From positions 124,001-188,000 of the forward strand of contig FONU01000003.1 in NCBI GenBank assembly GCA_900112995.1: DNA of 64,000 bases. The letters run 5' to 3'. A program made the position numbers and the translations under genes. Position 1 is the stretch's first letter. Each line of letters opens with the position of its first letter. The notes below the pieces were generated by a model that saw only the letters and a program-made list of their open reading frames with translations, ran no database searches and was not told the origin of the DNA. Positions 51,910 to 62,396 of the stretch are shown one piece after another. This DNA is from [Lactobacillus] rogosae. Lineage in GTDB: Bacteria; Bacillota; Clostridia; Lachnospirales; Lachnospiraceae.

Positions 51910-53463
51910 ATGAGTTTATTAAATGTTGAACATCTTACACACGGATTTGGTGACAGAGCGATATTTGATGATGTATCGTTTAGATTATTAAAGGGTGAAC
52001 ATATCGGACTTGTTGGAGCTAATGGTGAGGGAAAGTCCACATTTATGAATATAATTACAGGAAAGCTTATGCCTGATGAGGGCAGGATTGAATGGGCTAA
52101 GAATATTAAGGTGGGATATCTTGACCAGCATTCTGTACTTGAAAAAGGAATGACTATAGGTTCTGTAATGCGGCAGGCATTTGATGATTTATTTGTTATG
52201 GAAGAACGAATGAATGAAATCTGTGACAAGATGATGGATGCAGATGACGAGCAGATGACTGAATATATGGAAGAATTAGGTACAATTCAGGATATGCTTA
52301 CTAATCACGATTTCTATATGATAGATGCTAAGGTTGAAGAAGTTGCAAGGGCATTGGGGCTTTTGGAGCTGGGACTTGATAAAGATGTAACAGATCTTAG
52401 TGGTGGACAGAGAACTAAGGTTTTATTAGGAAAGCTGCTTCTTGAAAAGCCTGATATTCTGCTTCTGGATGAGCCTACTAACTATCTTGACAAGGAGCAT
52501 ATTGACTGGCTTAAAAGATACCTTTTAGATTATGAGAACGCGTTTATATTAATATCACACGATATTCCATTTCTTAACAGCGTTATTAATATAATATACC
52601 ATATGGATAATCAGCAGCTTAACAGATATGTTGGTGATTATTATAAGTTCCAGGAAGTGTATGAGATGAAGCAGGCACAGATGAAAGCAGCCTACGACAA
52701 ACAGCAGAAAGAGATTGCTGATTTGAAGGATTTTGTTGCAAGAAATAAGGCCAGGGTTGCAACAAGAAATATGGCTATGTCAAGACAGAAAAAGCTTGAT
52801 AATATGGAGATGATTGAGTTAGCCAAGGATAAACCAAAGCCAGAATTCAATTTTAAAGTTGCTAGAACTTCCGGCAAATATGTATTTACAACTAAAGATC
52901 TTGTAATCGGATATGATGAGCCTTTATCAAAGCCTCTTAATTTCGAGATGGAAAGAGGTAAGAAAATAGTACTTACAGGTGCTAACGGAATTGGTAAATC
53001 TACATTGTTAAAGAGCCTTTTAGGTTTAATTAAGCCTTTATCAGGTGAGGCAGTAATGGGTGATTATCTTGAGATAGGATATTTTGAACAGGAGATGCCA
53101 CCTGATATTAACACAACCTGTCTTGAAGAGATATGGCAGGAATTTCCTGGTTTTACACAGTATGAGGTAAGGTCAGCATTAGCCAAATGCGGACTTACAA
53201 CTAAGCATATTGAAAGCAAGGTAAGAGTGTTAAGTGGTGGTGAACAGGCAAAGGTAAGATTATGCAAGCTTGTAAATAGGGAGTCTAATATTCTTGTGTT
53301 AGATGAGCCTACTAACCACTTAGATGTAGATGCCAAGGAAGAACTAAAAAGAGCACTTATAGAATACAAAGGAAGTATACTTATGGTATGCCACGAGCCA
53401 GAGTTCTATGACGGACTTGCAACAGACGTGTGGGATTGCAGTGAGTGGACGACAAGACTTTAA
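51910..53463 (+). CDS. ABC-F family ATPase
   Basis: A 517-residue protein with two ABC domains and no membrane segment. Domain 1 has Walker A GANGEGKST, signature LSGGQRTK and Walker B ILLLDEPTNYLD. Domain 2 has GANGIGKST, LSGGEQAK and ILVLDEPTNHLD. The charged linker between them (about 245-300) is the ribosome-interacting region of ABC-F proteins. It acts in translation or, less likely here, antibiotic resistance. The start follows AATGGAGA. Confidence 0.93.
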   Translation: MSLLNVEHLTHGFGDRAIFDDVSFRLLKGEHIGLVGANGEGKSTFMNIITGKLMPDEGRIEWAKNIKVGYLDQHSVLEKGMTIGSVMRQAFDDLFVMEERMNEICDKMMDADDEQMTEYMEELGTIQDMLTNHDFYMIDAKVEEVARALGLLELGLDKDVTDLSGGQRTKVLLGKLLLEKPDILLLDEPTNYLDKEHIDWLKRYLLDYENAFILISHDIPFLNSVINIIYHMDNQQLNRYVGDYYKFQEVYEMKQAQMKAAYDKQQKEIADLKDFVARNKARVATRNMAMSRQKKLDNMEMIELAKDKPKPEFNFKVARTSGKYVFTTKDLVIGYDEPLSKPLNFEMERGKKIVLTGANGIGKSTLLKSLLGLIKPLSGEAVMGDYLEIGYFEQEMPPDINTTCLEEIWQEFPGFTQYEVRSALAKCGLTTKHIESKVRVLSGGEQAKVRLCKLVNRESNILVLDEPTNHLDVDAKEELKRALIEYKGSILMVCHEPEFYDGLATDVWDCSEWTTRL

Positions 53464-53487
53464 GTATAAGGAAATGAGGTGTGGACC

Positions 53488-54276
53488 GTGAAGATAGGTA
53501 TATTTGATTCAGGAATTGGCGGCTTATCACTGCTTCATCAGGCAATGATAACATTGCCTGAAGTTGATTATGTATTTTATGCAGATGTTGATAATGTGCC
53601 ATATGGAGAAAAGACTACAGAACAGATAAGAGAGTATGTAGACAGGGCAGTTGATTTTCTTGTATCAAAGGGCTGTAAGGCAATAGTGTTAGCGTGCAAC
53701 ACAGCTACTAGTGCAGCCATTACATTTTTAAGAAATAAATACCAGATTCCAATAATCGGCATTGAACCTGCAGTTAAGCCAGCCTGTGCACATAACAGGG
53801 GTAAGAGGATAATGGTTGTTGCAACTCCGGTTACGGCTAAGGGAGTGAAACTTAAAAATCTTATTATGAAGTATGATATAGACTCAAAGGTAGATGTTAT
53901 TGCACTTCCTAAGCTAGTAAGATTTGCACAGCAGGATGAATTTAATTCAGCAGAGGTTATGAATTATCTTAACAATCAGTTTGCAGGACATAACTTTAAT
54001 GATTATTCAGAACTTGTGCTTGGCTGTACACATTTTAATTATTTCAAAGATTCATTTGCGAAGCTGTTTCCGGATGATATTGAGATAATAGATGGTAATA
54101 TCGGAGTATCTAATTACTTAAAAAATATACTTATAAAGAATGGTGTTCTTGATAATAATAATGATAAACTGTGTGGAACGGTGGAATACTATTATTCTGG
54201 AAGAGCAGTTGACGATAAGGAACTGGAACATATTAAAATGCTGCACCGCAGACTTGAGGTTATGCGTAAGATTTAA
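53488..54276 (+). CDS. murI: glutamate racemase
   Basis: A 262-residue racemase making D-glutamate for peptidoglycan. The N-terminus KIGIFDSGIGGLSLL is diagnostic, and the two catalytic cysteines are in LACNTATSA near residue 70 and LGCTHF near 181. Two GTG starts are possible, 53479 and 53488; the second has the better-placed AGGTG site. It follows the ABC-F gene closely. Confidence 0.93.
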   Translation: MKIGIFDSGIGGLSLLHQAMITLPEVDYVFYADVDNVPYGEKTTEQIREYVDRAVDFLVSKGCKAIVLACNTATSAAITFLRNKYQIPIIGIEPAVKPACAHNRGKRIMVVATPVTAKGVKLKNLIMKYDIDSKVDVIALPKLVRFAQQDEFNSAEVMNYLNNQFAGHNFNDYSELVLGCTHFNYFKDSFAKLFPDDIEIIDGNIGVSNYLKNILIKNGVLDNNNDKLCGTVEYYYSGRAVDDKELEHIKMLHRRLEVMRKI

Positions 54277-54292
54277 TTGTGGGGAATGATTA

Positions 54293-55819
54293 ATGCAGAA
54301 TAACCATATGTATATAGCAATAGATCTAAAGACATTTTATGCATCTGTGGAGTGTGTCGAAAGAAATTTAGACCCACTTGATACCAATCTTGTAGTTGCT
54401 GATCCCCAAAGAACCGAAAAGACGATATGCCTTGCCGTGTCACCATCATTAAAGGCTTTCGGAATATCAGGGAGGGCAAGGCTTTTTGAGGTTGTACAGA
54501 AGGTCAAGGAGGTCAATGCACTAAGAAAGAGCAGGTTAAGAAACAGGCAGTTTACAGGAAGCTCATATAGTTCAGAAGAACTGAAGAATAATGAGTCTTA
54601 CGAGCTTTCTTATATAATTGCACCTCCAAGAATGTCTTTATATATGAAATATAGTACACAGATATATAACATTTACCTTAAATATGTTGCACCTGAGGAT
54701 ATTCATATATATTCGGTTGATGAAGTATTTATTGATGTCGGGGCATATCTTAATACCTATAAGATGACACCGCACCAGCTGGCTATGACTATGATTAAAG
54801 ATGTGCTTGAGTCGACAGGAATTACAGCAACGGCAGGCATAGGAACGAATCTATATCTATGTAAGATTGCTATGGATATAGTTGCCAAGCATATTCCAGC
54901 AGATAAAGATGGTGTGAGAATAGCTGAGTTAGACGAACGAAGCTATAGGGAAAAGTTATGGGGACATAAGCCTATTACAGATTTCTGGAGAGTGGGTACG
55001 GGATATGCTTCCAGACTAAAAGAGTATGGTATGTATACAATGGGCGATGTTGCGAGATGTTCGCTTGGCGGTGAGCAGGATTTCTATAATGAGGAACTGC
55101 TATATAAGCTGTTTGGGGTAAATGCAGAGCTCCTTATTGACCACGCATGGGGTTATGAGCCGTGTACAATAGCTGACATTAAGCAGTATAAGCCGGAAAG
55201 CAACAGCATATCATCGGGACAGGTACTTCACTGTGCATATGATTATGAAAAGACAAGACTAGTTGTATGTGAGATGGTAGATCTGCTTATGCTTGACCTT
55301 ATAGATAAAGGACTTGTGACAGACCAGCTTGTGCTTACAGTTGGATATGATATAGATAATATATCTACAGGAAGAAGCACGGGTGAGTATAAAGGTGAGG
55401 TTGTAAAAGACAGATACGGCAGAAAGATACCAAAGCACGCTCACGGAACGGCTAATCTTTCTCGTTATACGGCTTCGGTTTCACTTGCTACGCAGGCAGT
55501 TACCAAGCTGTATGATGATATAGTAGATAAAAGGCTTTTATCAAGACGAATTAATATAACGGCTAATCATGTCATAACAGAAAAAGAAGCAGTTAATAAG
55601 AATTCTTCTTATCATCAGATGGATTTATTCACAGATTTTATTAATAAAGATGATAATGAGGAAGAAAGTGCTAAGCTTGAAAAAGAGAAGAAAGTCTTAA
55701 AGACTATGGTTGATATTAAGAAAAAATATGGTAAAAATGCAATTGTCAGAGGAATGAATCTTAAAGAAGGTGCGACAGCTATGGACAGAAACAGGCAGAT
55801 TGGCGGTCATCACGAATAA
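54293..55819 (+). CDS. Y-family DNA polymerase (UmuC/DinB type)
   Basis: A 508-residue translesion polymerase. The acidic residues are in YIAIDLKTFYASVECV near the start and YSVDEVFIDVGAY near residue 140. The little-finger domain region lies around 260-390. QMDLFTDF near residue 443 matches the beta-clamp binding motif. The C-terminal 60 residues are charged and extend beyond most DinB proteins. UmuC-type is favoured over DinB by length and by the YolD-like gene directly downstream. Ribosome site GTGGGGAA. Confidence 0.9.
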   Translation: MQNNHMYIAIDLKTFYASVECVERNLDPLDTNLVVADPQRTEKTICLAVSPSLKAFGISGRARLFEVVQKVKEVNALRKSRLRNRQFTGSSYSSEELKNNESYELSYIIAPPRMSLYMKYSTQIYNIYLKYVAPEDIHIYSVDEVFIDVGAYLNTYKMTPHQLAMTMIKDVLESTGITATAGIGTNLYLCKIAMDIVAKHIPADKDGVRIAELDERSYREKLWGHKPITDFWRVGTGYASRLKEYGMYTMGDVARCSLGGEQDFYNEELLYKLFGVNAELLIDHAWGYEPCTIADIKQYKPESNSISSGQVLHCAYDYEKTRLVVCEMVDLLMLDLIDKGLVTDQLVLTVGYDIDNISTGRSTGEYKGEVVKDRYGRKIPKHAHGTANLSRYTASVSLATQAVTKLYDDIVDKRLLSRRINITANHVITEKEAVNKNSSYHQMDLFTDFINKDDNEEESAKLEKEKKVLKTMVDIKKKYGKNAIVRGMNLKEGATAMDRNRQIGGHHE

Positions 55820-55847
55820 AGCTGATAATTGGGAGATGAGAAATATT

Positions 55848-56267
55848 GTGAATGGATATGAAGATATAATTAATAAATCCCGCCCTGTAAATAACAGGCA
55901 TAAAAGAATGTCTAATTATGAGCGTGCTGCTCAGTTTTCTCCATTTGCTGCACTTACCGGACTTGTAGCAGCTATATCAGAAACAGCAAGGCTTACAGAT
56001 GAGAAAATAGAACAGGACGAGGAACAACTTAATATTCTTAATAATAAATTCGCCATATTACGAGCAAATATAGCCAGCCAGCCGGTTGTAACCATAACTT
56101 ATTTTGTTAAAGATTTAAGAAAAGATGGCGGAGAATATGTTACAATAAGCGGCGTAATTAAAAAGATTGATGATTATCAGAAAATTATAGTTATGCAGGA
56201 TAACATAATTATTAGTATTGATGATATCGCAGACATAAAATCAGATATATTTAACAGAATTATATAG
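55848..56267 (+). CDS. YolD-like protein
   Basis: A 139-residue protein if the GTG at 55848 is used. The segment RMSNYERAAQFSPFAALTGLVAAISETARLTDEKIEQDEEQ matches YolD-like proteins that accompany Y-family polymerases in Firmicutes (cited in pieces: RAAQFSPFAALTG is the core). The rest forms a small beta-sheet. The frame is open from 55770, overlapping the polymerase end; the GTG has GGGAGATGAG upstream. An ATG at 55836 is the alternative but would sit on top of that site. Confidence 0.75.
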   Translation: MNGYEDIINKSRPVNNRHKRMSNYERAAQFSPFAALTGLVAAISETARLTDEKIEQDEEQLNILNNKFAILRANIASQPVVTITYFVKDLRKDGGEYVTISGVIKKIDDYQKIIVMQDNIIISIDDIADIKSDIFNRII

Positions 56268-56289
56268 AATATACTTTGAGGTAAAGATA

Positions 56290-57477
56290 ATGAAACAGAG
56301 AGTACCATTTTATTATAACGAATTTGGATGTATAACAAGCAAATGTAAGGATAACTGCTGTATAGGCGGCTGGGAGATAGACATAGATGATGAAACCTAT
56401 GAGCGTTATAATAATATGACAGGTGAGCTTAAAAGCAGGATTCTTGACAGCATAACACAGAATGAAGATGAGGAGTATTGCTTCAAATTATGTGACGGCA
56501 AATGTCCTATGCTTGATGATAATGGCTTATGTGAAATACATAAAAATCTTGGAGAAGATTATCTTGGTGTTGTATGTAAGCAGTTTCCAAGATATTCGGA
56601 ATATTATGGTACAATAAAGGAATCAGGAATTGGTCTTGCCTGTGAAGAAGCAGCAAGGATTATATTGTCTGAAAATCGTCCTTTTAGTATGGAAACTGCT
56701 GCCTGTGATGAAGAATATGAACCGAGTTCAGAATATGACAGTTCATTTGCATTGCAGATATTCGCGGCAAGAGAGGCTGTATTTAAGATATTAGCCAAGG
56801 AAAGCCTGTCAATACACGAAAAGCTGATTGTCATACTTGATATGGGAAGTAAAATCCAGCAGTGTATTAACACTGATGAGTATGATAATATTAAATCTGT
56901 TGTTAATGATTACCTCAAAGAAGGAATTGCCCATACTTTAGATGAAACAAGAAATCTAAGCGATAGCGGACAATTTGAGGATATATCATTACAACAGGGT
57001 ATAAGACAGATTTTGTATCCTTATGAAGAAATGGAAGTGCTTAATCCTGAGTGGGAGGTCATACTTAAGGATATTATTGACAGCCTTTTTGAGCAGATGA
57101 GTGATGAAGAATACAATATACTCAATGAGGAATTTGGAACTTATATGGTTTCAAGGGCATATGAATATAGACAGCTTTTGGAGTATTTGGTGTTCAGATA
57201 TTTTGCAAAGTCAATATATGATTATGATTTCCTTGGCAAATGCCAGATGTTAGTAACTAATTTTTTTGTTATAAGACAGATGGATATTATAAGGTGGTTG
57301 GATAACCACAGAGAGTATTCTTTCAAGGATAGAATGGATGTAGTGCACATTTTTTCAAGACAGGTTGAATATTCAGAAGATAATATAGAGAACCTTTATG
57401 AAGACTTTATTTTTGATGATATTTTCAAAACTGACAGTTTAATTGCTATTTTATGGATTGACAGCGAAAACATATAG
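56290..57477 (+). CDS. fliB: flagellin lysine-N-methylase
   Basis: A 395-residue FliB-type enzyme. The cysteine-rich N-terminal block is complete: FGCITSKCKDNCCIGGWEIDID, then CDGKCPMLDDNGLCEIHKNLGEDYLGVVCKQFPR in pieces, probably holding an Fe-S cluster. It methylates lysines on flagellin. It implies that the organism has flagella, as do the chemotaxis genes in this window. The C-terminal half is helical. No flagellin gene is adjacent. The site GAGGTAAAG precedes the start. Confidence 0.88.
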   Translation: MKQRVPFYYNEFGCITSKCKDNCCIGGWEIDIDDETYERYNNMTGELKSRILDSITQNEDEEYCFKLCDGKCPMLDDNGLCEIHKNLGEDYLGVVCKQFPRYSEYYGTIKESGIGLACEEAARIILSENRPFSMETAACDEEYEPSSEYDSSFALQIFAAREAVFKILAKESLSIHEKLIVILDMGSKIQQCINTDEYDNIKSVVNDYLKEGIAHTLDETRNLSDSGQFEDISLQQGIRQILYPYEEMEVLNPEWEVILKDIIDSLFEQMSDEEYNILNEEFGTYMVSRAYEYRQLLEYLVFRYFAKSIYDYDFLGKCQMLVTNFFVIRQMDIIRWLDNHREYSFKDRMDVVHIFSRQVEYSEDNIENLYEDFIFDDIFKTDSLIAILWIDSENI

Positions 57478-57520
57478 GACTAATATGTAAATAGATTTTT
57501 GAAAGGTTAGGGTTTTGGCG

Positions 57521-58528
57521 ATGATTAAAGAAGCAATAGCTCAGTTAGTTAAAAGAGAAGATCTCACATCAGAAGTTATGGAACAGGTTATGGAAGAGAT
57601 AATGACAGGAGAGGCTACAGATGCACAGAAAGCTTCATTCCTTACAGCATTATCAATGAAAGGTGAGACAATTGACGAGATTACATCAGCAGCTAAGGTA
57701 TTACGTTCACACTGCGAGCGTTTCCTTAATGATATGGATGTGCTTGAGATCGTAGGAACAGGTGGAGATGGTTCTAATACTATCAATATATCTACACTCT
57801 CATCAGTTGTTGTATCTGCCGCAGGAATACCTGTTGCAAAGCATGGTAACAGAGCTGCTTCAAGTAAGTGTGGAACAGCCGATTGTCTTGAAGCACTTGG
57901 TGTAAAGATTGATTGTGCTCCAGCAAGAAGTGCCCAGATATTAAAAGATATTAATCTTTGTTTCTTATTTGCACAGAAGTATCACCCAGCAATGAGATTT
58001 GTTGGTGCTGTAAGAAAAGAGATGGGTATAAGAACATTATTTAATGTACTTGGACCATTAGCTAATCCAGCAGGTGCTACTATGCAGTTATTCGGTGTAT
58101 ATAGCGAAGAACTTGTTGAACCACTTGCACATGTATTAAGAAATCTTGGTGTTAAGAGAGCTATGGTTGTATATGGCAGAGATTCTATGGACGAGATTTC
58201 TCTTAGTGCAGAGACTAAGGTATGTGAATTCAAGAACGATGAATTCAAGTCATATGTTATTAAGCCAGAAGATTTAGGACTTACAAGATGCAATAAGGAA
58301 GATCTTGTTGGTGGAACACCACAGGAGAATGCAGCTATCGTTAATGATATATTAGGTGGTGCTAAAGGACCTAAGACAGATGTTGTATTACTTAACGCTG
58401 GTGCAGCTATATATCTTGCTTCAGACGGAATTACATTAAAGGATGGTATTGAGAAGGCAAGAGAGATTATTGTGTCAGGCAAGGCTAAGAAACAGCTCAA
58501 GGAGTTCATTGAAGAAACTAACAAATAA
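57521..58528 (+). CDS. trpD: anthranilate phosphoribosyltransferase
   Basis: A 335-residue enzyme of tryptophan synthesis, joining anthranilate and PRPP. Markers are [17 protein letters not shown] near residue 80, [51 protein letters not shown], and the DSMDEISL segment. It stands alone without other trp genes in view; a terminator follows. The ATG at 57521 is favoured over TTG 57515 because AGGTTAGGG lies at a better distance. Confidence 0.93.
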   Translation: MIKEAIAQLVKREDLTSEVMEQVMEEIMTGEATDAQKASFLTALSMKGETIDEITSAAKVLRSHCERFLNDMDVLEIVGTGGDGSNTINISTLSSVVVSAAGIPVAKHGNRAASSKCGTADCLEALGVKIDCAPARSAQILKDINLCFLFAQKYHPAMRFVGAVRKEMGIRTLFNVLGPLANPAGATMQLFGVYSEELVEPLAHVLRNLGVKRAMVVYGRDSMDEISLSAETKVCEFKNDEFKSYVIKPEDLGLTRCNKEDLVGGTPQENAAIVNDILGGAKGPKTDVVLLNAGAAIYLASDGITLKDGIEKAREIIVSGKAKKQLKEFIEETNK

Positions 58529-58550
58529 TATTAAGTATTAATAAACAGAC

Positions 58551-58592
58551 AGCCTCTTAAAGGATTGAAAATATCTTTTAAGAGGCTTTTTT
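58551..58592 (+). terminator. Rho-independent terminator after trpD
   Basis: AGCCTCTTAAA pairs with TTTAAGAGGCT, followed by TTTTTT. Confidence 0.93.
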
Positions 58593-58769
58593 AGTGATAA
58601 TCAAGGCTGGCATAATATATAATTAGAAAAATGGGTTACAAAATATAGAAAATATAGTAAAATAATATAAAATAAAACCTGCAATATTCGGATAACAAAC
58701 AGGGGCAGAATATATAAGCTGGTATATTTATTAAGGTATGTTAAATACAGGAAAAAGATTGGAGAATAA

Positions 58770-60305
58770 ATGTATAATATATTAATTGTTGATGATGAGA
58801 GAATAGAGCGTAATGGAATAATAATGCTGTTAAAAAGGCTTTCAATTAATGCGGGCATAGTTGAGGCTGCTAATGGAAAGGAAGCATATGAATATTTATG
58901 CAGTGATGAAGCAGAGCATATTGATATTCTTCTCACAGATGTGAAGATGCCATTTATGGACGGAATAACACTTATTAAAAAGCTCAATGAAGATAATATA
59001 AAACTTAAAACAATAATATTTTCTGGATATAATGAATTTGAATATGCCAAGCTTGCGGTAAAGCTGGGAGTTAAAGATTACATTTTAAAGCCTGTTGACC
59101 CTGTGGAGTTTGAGAACACAATTAAGAAAGTGTGTGCAGAGCTTGATGAGGAACGTATTCATACAAGTAATTATAATAAACAGGCGGATTTTGTTAAGCA
59201 GTTCTATCTGTATTCGCTTCTTAATAAGGCTGATACCAAGGGAATATTAGAAAGCGATGATTTTCTTAGAAGCTATAACAGGCTTATTCTTATAGAATTC
59301 AATACCGATTTCTTTGGTAAATATGATGGTGGAGATGCCAATATATTAACCCTTGCGGATTGTATGGGAGATATTGAATATCAGTATCTTAATCTTAATA
59401 CACAGCAGTCAGTTATACTTATTAAAGATGAAGCTAAGGCGTTAAGTATGGATTTATTAAAGAATATGCTTGAAAAGCTGCATAATTATATATTCGGTAA
59501 GACGGGACAGTTTATGTATGCAGCTGTGTCTGATATTATAGATGATTATCACAGGATATCTGATATGATGGACGAATTAGAAAACCTTATGAGCAATAAG
59601 TTCTACCAGACAAATAACTATATATTTACCAACGATATAAGTGATAAAATGCCTGTTTTCGTACAGATAGATGATGATGTTCTTATGAAGCAGATGAAGC
59701 AGGACATTAAGATGAAAGATGTAACATTTTTAAGAATACATTTTGATGCTTTATGCAAGAAATACAGAAGCCAGTCGAATTTTTCACATATATATATTAA
59801 GTTCGTATTCTCTAACCTGCTTAAAGATTTCTATGATGCACTTCCAGGGACCAATGAAGATGAATTTGCATCACAGATTGATAAGTTGTATACATCAGAA
59901 GATTTTAACTGCATAATGGATATTGTTAATCATAATATTGATATATTAGAGAAGAGTTTTATCAGTAATCCATTGACAATGCACAGAGAGATTGAAACGG
60001 TTAAGGAGTATATACATAATCATTATAGTGAGGAGTTAGGTGCACAGCAGTTAGCGGATATGGTATATCTTGCACCAAGTTATCTAAGTTCGCTTTTTAA
60101 GAAAGAGACAGGGCAGAACTTGAGCAAATATATAAAACAGTACAGAATGGAAAAGGCTAAGGAGTTGCTCACGGACACTAATATGAAGATTGTTAATATA
60201 AGTGAGAAGACAGGTTATCCGAATGTGTCATATTTCTGCCAGAGTTTCAGGGAATATTTCGGTGTAAGCCCTCAGAAGTTCAGGGATAAAGGTGAAGTGT
60301 TATGA
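58770..60305 (+). CDS. response regulator with AraC-type DNA-binding domain (YesN)
   Basis: A 511-residue regulator. Receiver domain (about 1-120): VDDERIERNGI, acceptor in ILLTDVKMPFMDG near residue 57, and LKPVDP. A middle region (about 130-390) has no clear motif, as is usual in YesN. The C-terminal AraC domain has GAQQLADMVYLAPSYLSSLFKKETGQN and KIVNISEKTGYPNVSYFCQSFREYFG (in pieces). Its stop overlaps the kinase start by four bases. It likely controls the sugar ABC genes at 62397. Ribosome site TTGGAGAA. Confidence 0.93.
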   Translation: MYNILIVDDERIERNGIIMLLKRLSINAGIVEAANGKEAYEYLCSDEAEHIDILLTDVKMPFMDGITLIKKLNEDNIKLKTIIFSGYNEFEYAKLAVKLGVKDYILKPVDPVEFENTIKKVCAELDEERIHTSNYNKQADFVKQFYLYSLLNKADTKGILESDDFLRSYNRLILIEFNTDFFGKYDGGDANILTLADCMGDIEYQYLNLNTQQSVILIKDEAKALSMDLLKNMLEKLHNYIFGKTGQFMYAAVSDIIDDYHRISDMMDELENLMSNKFYQTNNYIFTNDISDKMPVFVQIDDDVLMKQMKQDIKMKDVTFLRIHFDALCKKYRSQSNFSHIYIKFVFSNLLKDFYDALPGTNEDEFASQIDKLYTSEDFNCIMDIVNHNIDILEKSFISNPLTMHREIETVKEYIHNHYSEELGAQQLADMVYLAPSYLSSLFKKETGQNLSKYIKQYRMEKAKELLTDTNMKIVNISEKTGYPNVSYFCQSFREYFGVSPQKFRDKGEVL

Positions 60306-62041
60306 GTGAACCATTAAAATTAAAGCAATGGGTGAATAATATAAAGCTTCAGAATAAGCTTGTTATAATATATGTCGTCACAGGTCTTCTGCCACTTATA
60401 ATACTTTTTGTATTTGCGTATGGACAGATGCGCTCAATACTTATGGACAGGGATGTCCGTTCAATGGAAAGTGCATTAAGGCAGTCGGTTACAACAGTGG
60501 ACGGACAGATAGAGGTATATGATAATCTGTCCAATTACATAACATTTAATGAAACTGTATCAGGAATACTTTCCTACAATTACAGCAACAAATATGAAAT
60601 GTACAGCCAGATTGTTACGACATTTGACCCGCTTGTATCTTCATTGAAATATTTTCACAATGATATTAACAAGGTGACGATATACATTAATAACGGAATA
60701 AAGCACGACACTACACTTGCACCATTATCAGAGATTGAGAATGAAGCATTTTATAATTCAGCAGTTAATTCGACTAATATTAACTGGTATGTCGATAAAG
60801 ATAAGAAAGAGCTTATATCAGCAAGGAAGATGTCTACGCTTGCCACTGCCGGCATTACTGGAATTATGTATATTAATGTAGATTATGACAGTATAATGGA
60901 TATTTATGCAAAAGGACTTATAGATAACAGTGGCATTATAGTAACTGATGGCAATGGTAGTATTATAAGCAAAAAAGCAGCATTTTTGGATAATGCCGAT
61001 AAATATATCCTTTCAGACAGCCGGTTTACTGAGTTTATAGAAAAAGCGGATTTTTCAGAAAATGTATGCAGTAATATAGCAGGTTATGTGCTTATTAAGC
61101 AGAACTCAGACGTTACAGGCTGGACAAGCTATGTGTATGCACCAAAGTCGCTTATGTTAAAATCAACTAATTCCATTATTACAATGATTGTGCTTGCATT
61201 AGTTGTTGCGTGTATTGGAATGGCTGCGGCTACAATATTTACATCTGATTTCATAACTAAGAGGATATATAAATTAAGAACAAGTATGGAAAAGGTTGAG
61301 AATGGAGATTTTGATGTTGTTATAAGGTCATCAGATAAGGATGAAATCGGTGCATTGATACACGGCTTTAATAGTATGACGGGTACGATTAATAATCTTA
61401 TCAATGAGGTGTATGAGGGGAAATTAAGCCAGAAAGAGTCGGAGATGAGAGCATTAAGGGCACAGATTAACCCACATTTCCTCTATAATTCATTATCGCT
61501 TATAAACTGGAAGGCGATTGAGTACGGACAGGATGATATAAGCGGTATAACACTTGCCCTTTCTAACTATTACAGGACTTCACTTAATAAGGGTAAGAAT
61601 ACGCTGACTGTAAAGCAGGAATTAAGTAATATGGAGTCATATCTTAACATACAGCAGATAATGCACGATAATTCATTTGATGTTGTTATGGATATTGATG
61701 AAAATGTGCTTGAATATGAATCACTTAATCTTATATTACAGCCTCTTGTTGAAAATGCTATTGAGCATGGAATAGACCTTTTGACTGACAGAAGAGGAGT
61801 TATCACTGTTGCAGCAAAGCTTCATAACGGACTTATTCATATTGAGGTTAAGGATAATGGCATTGGTATGCCAAAAGAAACGGCTCATACATTCTTAACA
61901 AGTGAGTCTGGCGGATATGGAGCAAGAAATGTCAATGACCGTATAAGGCTGTTTTACGGTGAGCAGTATAATCTTAAAGTAAGCAGTGATGAGAATGGAA
62001 CGGTTATAACAATAGAGTTCCCGGCAAGAAAGCCAGTCTGA
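60302..62041 (+). CDS. sensor histidine kinase (YesM)
   Basis: A 579-residue membrane kinase. Membrane segments lie near 20-40 and 290-312 and flank an outer sensor domain. HAMP follows (about 312-365), then QINPHFLYNSLSLINWKAI with the histidine near 391, and the ATPase motifs PLVENAIEHGID and GGYGARNVNDRI. It starts on the last bases of the regulator gene (ATGA overlap). It probably senses a sugar and signals to the YesN protein. Confidence 0.94.
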   Translation: MSEPLKLKQWVNNIKLQNKLVIIYVVTGLLPLIILFVFAYGQMRSILMDRDVRSMESALRQSVTTVDGQIEVYDNLSNYITFNETVSGILSYNYSNKYEMYSQIVTTFDPLVSSLKYFHNDINKVTIYINNGIKHDTTLAPLSEIENEAFYNSAVNSTNINWYVDKDKKELISARKMSTLATAGITGIMYINVDYDSIMDIYAKGLIDNSGIIVTDGNGSIISKKAAFLDNADKYILSDSRFTEFIEKADFSENVCSNIAGYVLIKQNSDVTGWTSYVYAPKSLMLKSTNSIITMIVLALVVACIGMAAATIFTSDFITKRIYKLRTSMEKVENGDFDVVIRSSDKDEIGALIHGFNSMTGTINNLINEVYEGKLSQKESEMRALRAQINPHFLYNSLSLINWKAIEYGQDDISGITLALSNYYRTSLNKGKNTLTVKQELSNMESYLNIQQIMHDNSFDVVMDIDENVLEYESLNLILQPLVENAIEHGIDLLTDRRGVITVAAKLHNGLIHIEVKDNGIGMPKETAHTFLTSESGGYGARNVNDRIRLFYGEQYNLKVSSDENGTVITIEFPARKPV

Positions 62042-62133
62042 TATGCTGTATAGCTGATAAACTAAACATAATAATATACTAATTTAATTAACGGATATAC
62101 TTAATGAAAAAGTATGATAAATAGTATGAGTAT

Positions 62134-62175
62134 AAAAAAGAAATGTTGTCATTATTTGATAACATTTCTTTTTTG
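62134..62175 (+). terminator. Rho-independent terminator after the YesN/YesM genes
   Basis: AAGAAATGTT pairs with AACATTTCTT, with extra inner pairs, followed by TTTTTT. Confidence 0.85.
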
Positions 62176-62288
62176 TTTATTTTTTATGTAAAAATTCCAA
62201 TATGTTTCTAAAATTTCTTATATTTAATTTCTCATAAAATAAACATATAATTAAACTATCAAAAGAACTTGTAAATAAATTACAAAAA

Positions 62289-62361
62289 GATATGTACCGA
62301 ATTAATTATATATAATATGTATTCCGGGTAATGGGTATTATATAAATAGATGGTACATATC
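62289..62361. promoter_or_regulatory. 10-bp inverted repeat upstream of the sugar ABC genes
   Basis: GATATGTACC 62289-62298 and GGTACATATC 62352-62361 form a perfect inverted repeat with a 53-base gap that contains a TATAAT-like box. It is a candidate regulator site for the ABC operon. Confidence 0.5.
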
Positions 62362-62396
62362 AGCGGTTAAACGCATTAAGAAATGGAGGTATGTTT

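Noticed and set aside
57982-58524. 180-codon minus-strand open frame
   Set aside because: It is a shadow of trpD.
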